Source: Anseranas semipalmata (taxonomy: Eukaryota > Chordata > Aves > Anseriformes > Anseranatidae). Taken from it: a DNA stretch of 64,000 nt. The notes beneath the pieces were generated by a model. It saw only the letters and a program-made list of their open reading frames with translations. It was not told where the DNA came from and made no database searches. Where the stretch lies: contig VXAA01001962.1 of assembly GCA_013399115.1 (NCBI GenBank), forward strand, positions 7,087 to 71,086. Reading direction: 5' to 3'. A program made the translations under genes and the position numbers. Within the stretch, counting starts at the first letter, position 1; each line of letters starts with the position of its first letter. Below are positions 12,101 to 21,603 of this stretch, piece after piece.

Positions 12101-15100
12101 CGGAGCCTCCGGTCCCACCCCAGGGGTACGGTGAGGTGCCAGGGTGGGCGCACAGCACAGCTGCTGGAGGAGGCAGCGGCACCCAGGGCTCAGCTCCCCG
12201 CCTGCGGCCCATCTCTCCCGGGCTGGGTGCTGCAGGGGGAGCGGAGACAGAGCAGGGCTTTTGGAGCAGCGCCCGAGGGCAGGGTCTCCGACTCTCCTCC
12301 CTGCTGAGGCTGAGCCTCGGTGCCCTCACCGCAGCCGGGGTGGGCGCTGCTGGAGACCCTGGCGCTGTGCAGGGTTCCCGTGTGGCGCGGCACTTCCGAG
12401 TCTCCCGCTCCGAGCTTCCAGCCGTGTGGAAGAGGGAGCGTTGATGGCATGTAGCCGTCTTTGGGTGGAAGCCAGCTTACCCATGCATTGCCAGTGTGGG
12501 TTGCAGAGGTGCAAAGGCTCTTTGAATTCGCTGGAAGCACAGGTGATGTGTTTCACTGGAAAGGGCGAGGAAAATATCTTGGGTTCTGTCCAGCTTTGAT
12601 AAAAGCAATGAACTTGCAGCAGGGATGACTTTGGCCCGGTGGCATAGTTCAAAGCTGCACAGCCCTCGGCTCAAGTGTGCTGGGCGTGGGGTGAGAGCAG
12701 CCTGCGCTCCTGAAGTGCGCTATAGGCTCTGCCAGGGAAGCCTGGTGGTTTTGCCAGCTCCTCTACATATGAATGAGTCTACGAGAGCTTTGCAGTGAGC
12801 TTGACACAGGGATAACCACATAATTAAAGGCTGTAGCTTTATAGAGGAGCATTAGCGCTGGTGTCTTTAACCACAAAGAGCAGAACTTGAGTCATCAAAT
12901 GCCAGGGGATGAGTTTCCTAGCGGATTGCTCCATTGGGTTGCTGAAGTATTGGGCCTGGATCCAGTCGGATGCCACATCAGACGTGAACTCTGACAAGCA
13001 GTGACTGTCTGAGCTGGAGGTCCTGTTAGCCTGGAGAACCCAGACCTGTAGAACTCAGCCAAAGGTTGGGTGAGGGCTGAATCACTTTAACAAGACAAGG
13101 CAGTAATGGCATGCCTGGCAGTTTCAGTTTTAGGCTTACAGTCCATGGAATTAGTGCCAACATCACTTAGGTTTCTAGGGCTATAGCCAAAATTACTCTC
13201 AATTAATTGTCTCAATTAATTTTCTCAATATTGTCCACCTTAGTCCTAGAGTAAAATGCAGTACCTGCTGAGTTTAAAGCAGGCCAGAGCCAGCATGTCT
13301 AAGGTGGGCTGCTCCAAATGTGTCCAAACATGAGACTGACGGGAGCAGAGCTCCAGATTTCATCCTATGTCTAGTGCTAGATGCTCTTGTTTGTGTGACT
13401 CAAGCACTGTGCTAAAGCCTGGCTCGTTGTTATCGGGCTGAACTTCTCTCGTAACTGCATCCTTGCTCGGCCTTTGGTAGCACTGCAGGTAGGTAGGAAG
13501 GAAGCGGGACAGAGGACAGGGTGACTCACCCCTGGGGAGTCTGTGGCTGAGTCAGAGACCGAAGCCCGATCGCTGCAGTGCCTGACTCCTGGGCCATTCT
13601 TGCTGCTCTCCCATTCCCCTCTAGCTTAAACACTTGTTGAATGTTGAACTCCCATCCCCAGCATGCCAAACTCACCCTTCACGACTTCTCTTCTCTGTAT
13701 TTTTCGCCACAGGGACGATCCGAAATGGATAAGTACCTCTCCAGCCAGGTGCCACCCATGCCAATGATACCAGACAAGAAATACCGCCGGGAGAGCGCCT
13801 CAGTGGTTGATGAATTCTTCTCAGCAGAGAAGCCCACTTCCACGCCGTACAGTGTGAACATCAATGTGATCCTGCCCGACACCACGCACTTGCGCACTGG
13901 ACTTTACCGTCCCCCCAAGCCCATGACGCCGTTTCCACAGATCAAGACGGAGCCTGGCACCAGCTTCTCCCAGCCCTGCTCTTCCACCTCGGGCTCCACG
14001 CAGACCCTGCCTGACTTCACCAGCGTTTTCAGCATGCCCCAGTCAGTGGCGGTCAACAACATCTTCATCAAGCAGGAGATGCCCTCTGAGATCCCGCTGT
14101 CCGCCAGTCCGCAGCAAGCCCAGCTTTACCAGATGCCTCTTGGCAATGGCAGCACCGACCTTACCACGCTGACACCCTCCTCCAACAGCACCACAGCCAT
14201 TAACAGTCTCAGCGGTGTCACCATGTCCACAGGTAACACCATGTCCAGTGTGCTCCACAGACCTGTCCAGCCAGGAGGGCCAGTTAAGCAGTACCTACCT
14301 GTCTCCCAAGGACAGGGAAACTTCAACATCTCAGGGCAGTTCTACCCTGTGCCAGGGGTGAACCTGCCCCCTTCTCCCCCCAACTCGCAGCCCGGCAGCC
14401 CAGAAAATCAACCAGAGCTCATCAACACCATCTCTCCCCCACCATCCTATGAAGCCACTTTTGGACTGAAGCTAGTCCAGTCATCCCAGGCCCCCCCAGT
14501 CCCCAACAACCTTGGGACCCTCTCCCAAGGGCACATTGTCATGCAGCCCCCCAAATACAACAGACGCAACAACCCTGAGCTGGAGAAAAGGAGGATCCAC
14601 CACTGCGATTACCCAGGTATGCTCACAGCACTGGCTTGGTTTCGGGGTCCCTTCTTGACACAGGGAGGCTGCGGATCACGAGCCCCTCTGTCTGTGTGAG
14701 GCAGGGCGGTGCGGCGCTGGGTGGAGAGCCCCGGGGGAGTGAGGTCCCCACCACCACCAAGGGAATAGGAGGGGCTGGCCCTGCCTTTTCTCTCCACTTC
14801 CCTTTTCCCTTCCTGCTTTGGCAGCCCCAAGCCTGGCTCTGAGAGGCAGAGAGCGCCAGCAAAGCACGGGGATGCTCCCAAAAACCTGCTGTCCTAGCGG
14901 GCTGCTGTGCTGCTGGGCTCTCCATGGGTGAAACCATGCCGCCTGTCTGACTTTCCTTTCCCACCCTGCCATGAGGGGTGGCAAGCCATCTACTGATTTC
15001 CATAAGCAGCCTTTCTGGTCTCTTCGTGGAGCCAGAAAAGGGTCGTGTCCTTCTGTGGCTTCAGGTACCGCATCTGGATGGTGTGGAGACCTGCAGGTTA

Positions 15101-18100
15101 GGGACTTTGAGCCTGAAGCTGCACCCACGTTTTTGCGGTTAACAACTTGTGCTGAATTTTATACCTTCTGCTGGTGGCTGTGGGAGCCAGGACAGGGGTG
15201 GTGTAGGTGGACCACGGCTCTGAGACAGACTGGCCGCTCCTCCACTCTGGCCGGCATTGGTCAGAGCAAGAGTCATGTCCCACAGGGCACGTCACCAAGG
15301 CACAGCTCCCTTGCTCTCAGCAGGATTTTGACTTGCATGGGAAGGCAGGAGCACGCTGATCGTGCAAATAACCTCTCTGAATGAACCCTGGGTGGCTCCG
15401 GATAGCGCTTGTGCGGAGGCAGCGGAGGGCTGCTTCTAAGCCTTCCCACCGAGGTCCAGCTGGAGGTGAAGCCAGGCAGGGCTGGTGGCAGGGAGAGCGG
15501 GTGGTACTGGCGTGGTCTGAGCGAGGAAGCGGCAGGAGGCACGCTGAGTTCACACCGGCAGCAGGCTGAGTGCGGAGACCTGTTTGCAAAGCCCTGCTCC
15601 AGGTCTCCAAGCGGTGGCCCCAGCACTTCTCTGCGTGCTCATGGGGAAATGAAACTCAGCCACGCTCTGCTCCGCCGTCTCCGTGCTGCTCACTCTGGCT
15701 CTGGGAACCGCTCTGGGTGCTCTCCTGCCTTCTTTTCCATGCCCAGAAGTCCTTGGTCTTGTGTGTGCTCATCACTCTCCTGAGCTCTCTGGTGTGAAAG
15801 ATCTCCGAGGCTTCAGAGCATCAGAAGCAAAACTGAATTGGGTCACCCTCAGCTCATGTGGGCCTTGTTCCATGGGGAGGGAAGGGATGGGACTGGATGA
15901 AGTCCTGTCTGGCTGCGCTGGGATGGATGAGGGCAGAAGGAATGGGGAATCCCCAACCCTGACCTCTTCTTCAGCAAGAGCGGCCAAGCCAGGTGCTGCC
16001 GCAGGTGAACAAGGATCATTTTGCTTCCCCTCTCCAATCTTTACCCAAGGCACTGGGCTGCTTTACTTCTGCTTAGAGCTTGGCCTGTTTTAGCCCTGTT
16101 TCCATCAGGCCAAAAGTGCAAACAGAGAGGAGTTGAAACGCAGAGGTTGGCTTTAACCTTCTGAAGCCCCTGTTGCCAGCAAGTCCTCTCATTCAACCGA
16201 ATGAGCGCACACTCGTCTGGGGACATCTTTTTCTGATAGATTGAAATGTTTTAGCTAAGCTGGACTCCGTGGAGTGTGCTCAGCTTTTGTGTCCTCTGCT
16301 GGGAAGCTGTGACAGAGCAGGCTCTGGGAGGCTCGACCCAAAGCTGGTTAAAGACTGCTGGTGGGAGGAGGTAGTCAGTGCGTTGCTGGGGGCCTTCAGT
16401 AGAATCCTCCGAGGAATGCAGCTTTCCTAAGTGTTTAGCCATTTTCAGGTCCAGGTCCATCTCTCTTGGGATGGTGACTGCTTTTAATGTCTGCAAAGTC
16501 CAGCAGTGAGGGACGCTGCTGGTCTGTCACCTGTGGGCACCCCAGGATGGCAAACGCTTGGGCTTACGCTGGTAAGCAATGCCAGCGCTGGGAAAACAAA
16601 CAGTACTTTGCAAGTGGATGGGGAAGTAGCAAGAGGCGTTGTTAGAGGGCATGGAAGCACAGAAACAAAATATATGGCCAGGTTGCTTACAGAGGTCATA
16701 AAAATTCAAATTCATATTTTAATATACACGTCAAAACCAAATGAAGCGGGGCCATAAAGGCAGCACGAGGAGCTTTTCTAGACGTAAGTGAAAGGAGGAA
16801 CTGACGCTCATTCATTTAACGATGTCTGTGGTTGAAACTCTTGCCAAAATCATGGTGTTCCTGCTGAGAGCCTTTCTCTGATTAAACCTGTTGTTGCTGA
16901 TCTCAAAAGCTTCCCACCACGCACCTCGTGCTCCTGCTGCCGGGACCATGCTCACTGTGCCTCCTGGGGCTGTTACAGAGCCCACCTTCCCTCCCGCCTT
17001 GCCAGGGTGGTACCGATCACCTCTAGAGCCCAGAAGGACGAGCAGCAGCGCACAGCCGGCAGCTCACGGTGGTGGACTTGATGTTTGCATCCCGCCTCCA
17101 AGTGCGGGGAGGTTTTGAAAGCCGGGGTCCGACTTTACTCCCCACCATTCCCAGCACAGTGCCCATGGGTGTCAGGATCGTATGGCAAGAGATGGAGACT
17201 CGTCAATGTCTGTCTGTCTTGGAGAACAAACGCTCTTTAGATACTGCTGAAACAAAACAGGGATGGCCAGGCTTATTTGCATCCTGTTATCGAGTGTGCT
17301 TGCTTTTCAGGCCTGCTCTGTCCCTAACCTCAAACATATATGTTATAGGTTTGTTGCAGCAAAGGTTCCCTTTTTCAGAGAAGCTGTGTCTTTGCTGTTT
17401 TCGCAGGTTGCACAAAAGTTTATACCAAGAGCTCCCACCTGAAGGCGCACCAAAGGACTCACACAGGTAAGAGCACCAAACCACTAGCAAACCCTGCCAG
17501 CCCTGAGCTGGGTGGCTGTTGGGGCAGGAGCACAGCCAGGTGAAATCTGTTGATGCTAATGGTAACAAAACCCCAATGGTTGCACTGGTTTCCAGTGACT
17601 ACGTGGTTTGCCTGCCTTCTGCAGGGGTGGTCTAGGACTTAGGAGATCCCTAGGGGGGCTCTCCCCGTGGGCTGGGAGGAGGAGGTGTCCCCAAGCCTCC
17701 GCCACCTGCAGCCTGAAGGATCTCCCAAATCCTAGCCTGGTCCGATCCCACCTAGCCAACATTAAAATTGGCACATGGTGCACATCTACAACCTCTGAAG
17801 AGGTGTCCAGCGTCCCCAGGGCTCCCAAGCTGGACTTTCTGGGCTCGTAGTGAGCTCATCTCCCCTGTGCAGCAGGTGAGTGTCCCGTGGGCAGCTGCCA
17901 AACACAGGCAGAGAGTCCGGGGTAGGCCCAGCTCACTTGTGCATTCAAGCACAGGTCTCCTCATTAAGGCATTTATTATACCTGAAACTTTATCAGATCC
18001 CCAGGTAGTCCAGGAACCATCAGTGCCCTCATAAATCTCTTTTATAGGAGGGCTGATCTTTACTGAAAGCAATTAAGCTGGCCCAGAGTTCACTTTTCTT

Positions 18101-20451
18101 TTTTATGAACAACGAACAAAACCCATCCTGAGGCTGGGAATCGGCTCTCGCGCTTGGCTCTGTTCCGTTTCCACCTTATCAGCCCTTCCAACGAGCCAGC
18201 CAGGAGGTTTTCTTTGTGCACGAGGTACAATATTTCTCAGGGCAGGGAACAACACGGAAGGGGTGGCAGCAAGGCGCAGGAAGGACATTGTCCCGGCGCC
18301 GAGAGCTGGTGGCGATAAGCCTTTGTCACAACGGCGATCGGTGCTTGGGGCCGCGTGAGGGCTCTGGCTCTGCAATTAAATCTCTCGTTTTCCCTTCTGT
18401 TCGGTGCGCTGCTTAGGGACGTCCCTATGAGACATGTGCCGGCCCTGCAAGCCGCGCTGTAAAGACGTATCCAGGCAAACTTGGGCGGTTTTTGAACCCA
18501 ATAAAGTGCAGTCATTTTTCCGGGTTTCCCAGTAACGAGGCTGGAAACCCAAGCGTGGTTGCCTTCTTCCAGCTCACCTGCTGCAAGAGGAAGGGCAGGG
18601 GGCCAACGGGGAGGTGACCTGAGCAGCCAGGACAGCTGGCGGCGGTGGGGGGGGGCCAGAAGACGGGAATCCGAAGCTGAGAGCTTTGGATTCCCACCTG
18701 CACAACCCCAGAGATGGCACAGGCAAGCTCTGGGGGGGCCTTGTTCGGTTTTTGAGGTCTCCTGCTCTATTTTTGACCACGAGACCTCAAACGTAGCTGG
18801 GGCCCGTCCCGCCTCCTGCCACCCACCCACCCACGCGGGCGCCCAGGCCGGGAGGGGTTAAGGACGCCCACGGGACCCGAGCACACCATCGGCCAGGTCT
18901 CTGCTTGCGGTTTGCCCGTTGCTATGGGCTGGGCTGCATTCATCTCCTGGAGACACCATTCATTTCCTGGGTGCCATTGTGAGATTAAATATATAACCCG
19001 GCGGCTCCCCGCCCCCCGGGGCTGGGAATGCCAGCTTGGGCCCTTTGTTTGAGCTTGCCCTGCCGTGCTGTCCTGGGAGATGGAGCCAGCTCGCGGGACA
19101 ATGGAAAGCATTTTCCCTCCATCCTGGAGCTCAACCTGTTATTGTTTGAAGCTAAAGGGCCTTGGTGGGGTTGACCCAGCCGGGTCACCTGGCTGGGACA
19201 ATGTCTGTGGCTGCGCAGAGCGAATCCCACCGTTCCTTAGCGTGCCGGCACGTTACCGGCAGCCCCCGGACCCCCGGCCTGCCATCAGATATGACTGTGA
19301 GCACTGTGTTTACCCCCCTCCCAAAAAGCTGCAGCGCTCTCCCCACGGTGAGGAGCATTTTGGGGAGCAGGACGCGGTCTCGGTGCCCCGTCTCCTCCAG
19401 GTCTGCGCTTCCAACCCTGCAGTATTTTGTCCGGTGTGTGCCGGATGCCGCTGCTCTCGCCGCGGCCGTGTGTTTTCTGTTTCCCGGCCAAATCCGCAGC
19501 CTGTCTGGCAGCGGGGCCGGGGGAGGAACGCTGCTCACCGGCGAGCGTGCCGGAGCACCGTGCACATGCCCCTGCATGCATGCTGCGTGCGTACGTGCCT
19601 TCATGCCGCGATGGTGCGCTCAGCAATTGGCCGATGAAACGGTAAATATTTGAGGTCGGGAAAGTCAGCACATTCCCTGAACTCTGCCTGCTTGTTCAGG
19701 CTGTTAAGAGCGAGGGCTAATATTTGAGAGCACCACACCCAAGCAGGGAGAGGGCTGCAGCCAGGGTTCAGTGCGGCGGCCGGGAGCTGCAGGCGGGCAC
19801 GGGCTTCTCCAGCCCGGTTCCCAGCTGGCGGAGGGGTTGCACAATTCCATTGATTTCGGCTGGGGAATAGGTGTGCTGGGGGGGAGGAGGCATGACATCA
19901 CCCTGATGAGCCCGTGAAAACACAATGTCCTGCCTGCGGGGCAGGGAGGGCTGGGTGGTGGCTGCAGAAATGCGAGGTTCTGGGGAGCCCCTTCTTCCTC
20001 CCGATGCACCCTAATCCTGTTTCAACGCACAAAATAGCAATTTGGGGCTTTTTAGCCCGAAAGAAAAAGCTCTGGAAGATTTCTGCACGGAAACGCTCCG
20101 TTATCCGAGAGGGCTCGAGGCGGTGGTGACCCTTGGTGGTGCAGAGCAGCAGTGTGGTGCAGCAGCGGGGCAGCCCCGGGTACCCTCTGGCCCTGCCGGA
20201 GCAGGGGACGGGCGCTGGGCGGGTGGGTGGCCGTGCCGTCCCCTGCGTGTGACCTGTGGCTCTTCCCTGCAGGCGAGAAGCCCTACAAGTGCACCTGGGA
20301 AGGCTGCGACTGGCGCTTCGCCCGCTCCGACGAGCTGACCCGGCACTACCGCAAGCACACGGGCGCCAAGCCCTTCAAGTGCATGGCCTGCGGCCGGTGC
20401 TTCTCCCGCTCCGACCACCTGGCCCTCCACATGAAGCGGCACCAGAACTAG
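35..20451 (+). CDS. KLF5L: Krueppel-like factor 5-like transcription factor, complete CDS in four exons
   Basis: The CDS joins 35-199, 13713-14616, 17407-17466 and 20273-20451, giving 1308 nt and 435 aa. All three introns are GT-AG and the frame closes exactly. The protein should be a nuclear factor that binds GC-rich/CACCC sites through three C-terminal C2H2 fingers (C353-H375, C383-H405, C413-H433) joined by TGEKPY and TGAKPF linkers. Upstream are KYRR at 78-81, IKTE (K133) and IKQE (K175) SUMO-type sites, a proline-directed serine cluster at 274-286 like the KLF5 FBXW7 degron, and PPPSY at 297-301, the WW-domain ligand through which KLF5 meets WWP1/YAP. Human KLF5 is 457 aa with the same order, but KLF5 proteins are strongly conserved and this one differs at many positions, so I call a paralogue. 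Role is inferred from KLF5 (epithelial proliferation and differentiation). The alternative is a fast-evolving KLF5 orthologue. ATG 35 has no in-frame stop upstream within the window, so an earlier start is possible. Confidence 0.9.
261..355. repeat. Imperfect 33-bp direct duplication near exon 1
   Basis: Copies at 261-293 and 323-355 start GATAG.TG.GTGCG.TTGG and agree at 28 of 33 positions by eye. A poly-T run lies between them. It looks like an old local duplication at the start of intron 1. Confidence 0.7.
1380..1434. repeat. 14-bp direct repeat AGCGTTTTTCCCTT
   Basis: Exact copies start at 1380 and 1421. No function can be read from the sequence. Confidence 0.6.
3853..3859. promoter_or_regulatory. 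AP-1 motif TGAGTCA in intron 1
   Basis: An exact AP-1/TRE heptamer (atgagtcac) sits in a CpG-poor part of intron 1. A second exact heptamer, TGACTCA, is at 5415-5421. Single heptamers are common by chance. Confidence 0.35.
4580..4599. promoter_or_regulatory. 20-bp near-perfect palindrome with paired MYB-type cores
   Basis: CCAACTGTTCGAACGGTTGG equals its reverse complement except for one mirrored mismatched pair. Each arm carries an AAC.G-type core (CAACTG, and CAACCG on the other strand) around TTCGAA. Occupancy is unknown. Confidence 0.4.
5078..5160 (+). mobile_element. Ancient amniote repeat relic (L3/CR1 or SINE tail-like)
   Basis: The stretch GTGCTAGGTGCTGTGCAAGC (5100-5119) and what follows (cagaagaaagaagttggcccaa) resemble a widespread reptile/amniote interspersed repeat that reads roughly gtgctaggcgctgtacaaac, then acagaacaaaaagac. 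The family name is uncertain because I am matching from memory. Confidence 0.5.
5184..5212. repeat. (TTTTG)n simple repeat
   Basis: Five near-perfect GTTTT units directly follow the CR1/L3-like relic. Confidence 0.9.
7386..7560. promoter_or_regulatory. Candidate intronic enhancer: AT-rich island with forkhead cores
   Basis: A CpG-free AT-rich island stands in GC-rich surroundings. It has forkhead-type cores ACAAATA (7392-7398), TATTTAC (7397-7403), ATAAATA (7461-7467), TATTTAT (7473-7479) and TGTTTGC (7549-7555). The enhancer role is inference; AT-rich DNA makes such motifs by chance. Confidence 0.35.
11129..11185. repeat. Three tandem 19-bp units
   Basis: GTGTAGGCATCTCCTCCAC repeats three times (11129-11147, 11148-11166, 11167-11185) with one or a few changes per copy. 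It is a small minisatellite in intron 1. Confidence 0.9.
13197..13232. repeat. 13-bp tandem TCTCAATTAATT units with homeodomain cores
   Basis: Units begin at 13197, 13210 and 13223; the third decays to TCTCAATATT. Each of the first two contains TTAATT/AATTAA homeodomain-type cores, about 500 bp upstream of exon 2. Confidence 0.6.
13522..13554. promoter_or_regulatory. Paired AP-1 sites upstream of exon 2
   Basis: TGACTCA (13522-13528) and TGAGTCA (13548-13554, as gCTGAGTCAgag, a Maf/AP-1-like context) lie 26 bp apart, about 160 bp before the exon 2 acceptor. Two exact heptamers at near-integral helical spacing suggest a regulatory element. It was not tested. Confidence 0.45.
13713..14616 (+). 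CDS. KLF5L: KLF5L exon 2 (central regulatory region, residues 56-356)
   Basis: The acceptor is ttttcgccacag at 13712 and the donor is CCCAG|GTATGC at 14617; the exon is 904 nt and leaves phase 1. It carries GRSEMDKYL, a run of KLF5-like blocks ([48 protein letters not shown]), a Ser/Thr/Asn/Gln-rich stretch around 200-265, the proline-directed cluster [14 protein letters not shown] (273-286), PPPSYEA (297-303), and [16 protein letters not shown] leading into finger 1. K347 matches human KLF5 K369, the p300 acetylation site, when counted from the shared C-terminus. The genomic ORF here starts earlier (13641) and ends later (14699), but those extensions lie outside the splice sites. Confidence 0.95.
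14617..17406 (+). other. KLF5L: KLF5L intron 2 (2.8 kb)
   Basis: Phase-1 GT-AG intron with donor GTATGC and acceptor ttttcgcag. I see no repeat or embedded gene. The open frames at its start are read-through of exon 2. Confidence 0.9.
17407..17466 (+). CDS. KLF5L: KLF5L exon 3 (zinc finger 1, 60 nt)
   Basis: This exon is too short to appear as an open frame of its own. The acceptor is tttgctgttttcgcag and the donor is ACAG|GTAAGA. Joined to the single g left by exon 2 it reads [20 protein letters not shown] and the first base of the next Gly. That supplies C358, H371 and H375 of finger 1. A 60-nt exon at this position is the usual KLF arrangement. HQRTHTG, rather than the HLRTHTG of KLF5, is the KLF6/KLF7 form. 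Confidence 0.95.
17467..20272 (+). other. KLF5L: KLF5L intron 3 (2.8 kb)
   Basis: Phase-1 GT-AG intron with donor GTAAGA and acceptor cttccctgcag. The 17.93-18.12 kb part is AT-richer and could be a conserved element. A (CCCA)n run is near 18822-18836, and 19.2-19.6 kb is CpG-rich. No embedded gene is seen. Confidence 0.9.
20273..20451 (+). CDS. KLF5L: KLF5L exon 4 (zinc fingers 2-3 and stop)
   Basis: The acceptor is ctcttccctgcag; the first two bases complete the Gly codon. It encodes [20 protein letters not shown], the finger-2 histidine motif LTRHYRKH, linker TGAKPF, and finger 3 ([20 protein letters not shown] with the final RHQN). The stop is TAG at 20449-20451. Finger helices carry RSDELTRH and RSDHLALH, the standard KLF/Sp DNA-reading residues. 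The terminal RHQN matches KLF5, while FKC..C.RCF in finger 3 is closer to KLF6/KLF7. Confidence 0.97.
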
Positions 20452-20608
20452 GGGCCACCTCCATCGCCACGTCTCCGAGAGCAGCTGGGACTCTTCTCCG
20501 AGGGGACCTCTCCTCCGCTTGTACATAGGAACAACCCCACGCTGTGATCAACCAGCGGGGCAGTGGGTGAGCCCCGTCCCTGCCATTCCTGGTTTTAAAA
20601 GAAATCTC

Positions 20609-20614
20609 ATTAAA
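20609..20614 (+). terminator. KLF5L: Variant poly(A) signal ATTAAA (short KLF5L 3'UTR)
   Basis: The hexamer lies 158 nt after the stop codon, with ttgtgac about 25 nt downstream. It is a weaker variant and may make a minor short isoform. Confidence 0.4.
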
Positions 20615-21597
20615 AAAGAATGATAATTACAGACTGATCTTGTGACAAGGCTCCCTGCAGCGCCGGGGCAGTGGGCCTTGGATGGCAAAGGGCTTTCTTC
20701 CAGCAAACCTGCTATTTATTTGTCACTCGGGGGCAGCTGTCCTTTGCGCCTTGAGCTCATGGGGACATTGTGTGGTGCCTTTGGGGAGCCCGAGGAGGGC
20801 TGGGACGGGCTGTTGGACCTGGGAGGTGCCACCATTGGTGAAATCCTCTTGGACTGCCCCACATCATGGCTGTGGATGGCACCAGTGACGTGCAGGAGCA
20901 GGAGTGTGGCCCAGGGCTGCTTGGGTTGACAACCCTGGTCTCTGTGGGGGCATGGAAGAAAGCATGAAATGCTCACCTGATGTGCCTTCAAGCAAGGGAC
21001 AGCGCGGAAGCGGGTGACAAAAGCTCTGTCCCACTGAGCCCACCTGCAGTTTGCTGGCCACCAGCTCACTTGGGGCTGCGGGTACCTGCCCTGCTTGGCC
21101 AGGTTTTCTGGTTGTGTCCTTAGCATTTCCGCTTCCAAGATGAAATGTGACTCCAGGCGACTCTGGGAGGACCAGGCTGGGTCTTGGAGGAGAAAAACCC
21201 ACCTGCAAGCTCTGGCTTCCCAGAACATGCCGTGCCTTTTCTCCAGAGGGCAGCTTCTACTCGTGCCTTGACCGCGCACACGAGGAACCAGTCGTCACTG
21301 GTCCTGCGCTGTCGCTGTTTCACCAAGTTCAGACAGAAAGGAAAGGGGAAGAAAAAACCAACCAAACAAACAAAGAAGTGTCTTTGAAGCAAATTCCGAT
21401 AAATCCTGCTGTTCAGACTGTGATCGTGTTACCTACCTCACCGGTTCCCCACCCTGGGCTCTGCAAGGCACCTTCCTCCTCTTCCTTGGGTGCCATGACA
21501 CATGGGGCACATCAGCTCCTCTTCAAAGCCTGCCAGGGGTTAAGCATGGGCAGAACAAGGACCAGGACATGCCAGTTGAACCAGCAGCCATGGAGGT

Positions 21598-21603
21598 AAT
21601 AAA
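21598..21603 (+). terminator. KLF5L: Poly(A) signal AATAAA (possible intermediate 3'UTR end)
   Basis: Overlapping AATAAATAAA follows ggaggt, with a g/t-rich stretch (cctggtgcgttc) about 25 nt downstream. Confidence 0.4.

Larger units (their letters stand above)
200..13712 (+). other. KLF5L: KLF5L intron 1 (13.5 kb)
   Basis: GT-AG intron of phase 0. The first 3.5 kb is GC-rich, with poly-T (302-315) and poly-A (1322-1338) runs. About 3.6-5.0 kb and 7.38-7.56 kb are AT-richer and CpG-poor. The rest is ordinary avian GC-rich non-coding DNA. Many open frames cross it on both strands, but none shows a known domain or a conserved-looking pattern. Sub-features that stand out are listed separately. 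Confidence 0.85.

Noticed and set aside
13641..14699. Exon 2 frame read as a complete 352-aa protein
   Set aside because: Its first 24 codons precede the acceptor at 13712 and its last codons follow the donor at 14617; only 13713-14616 matches the KLF family.
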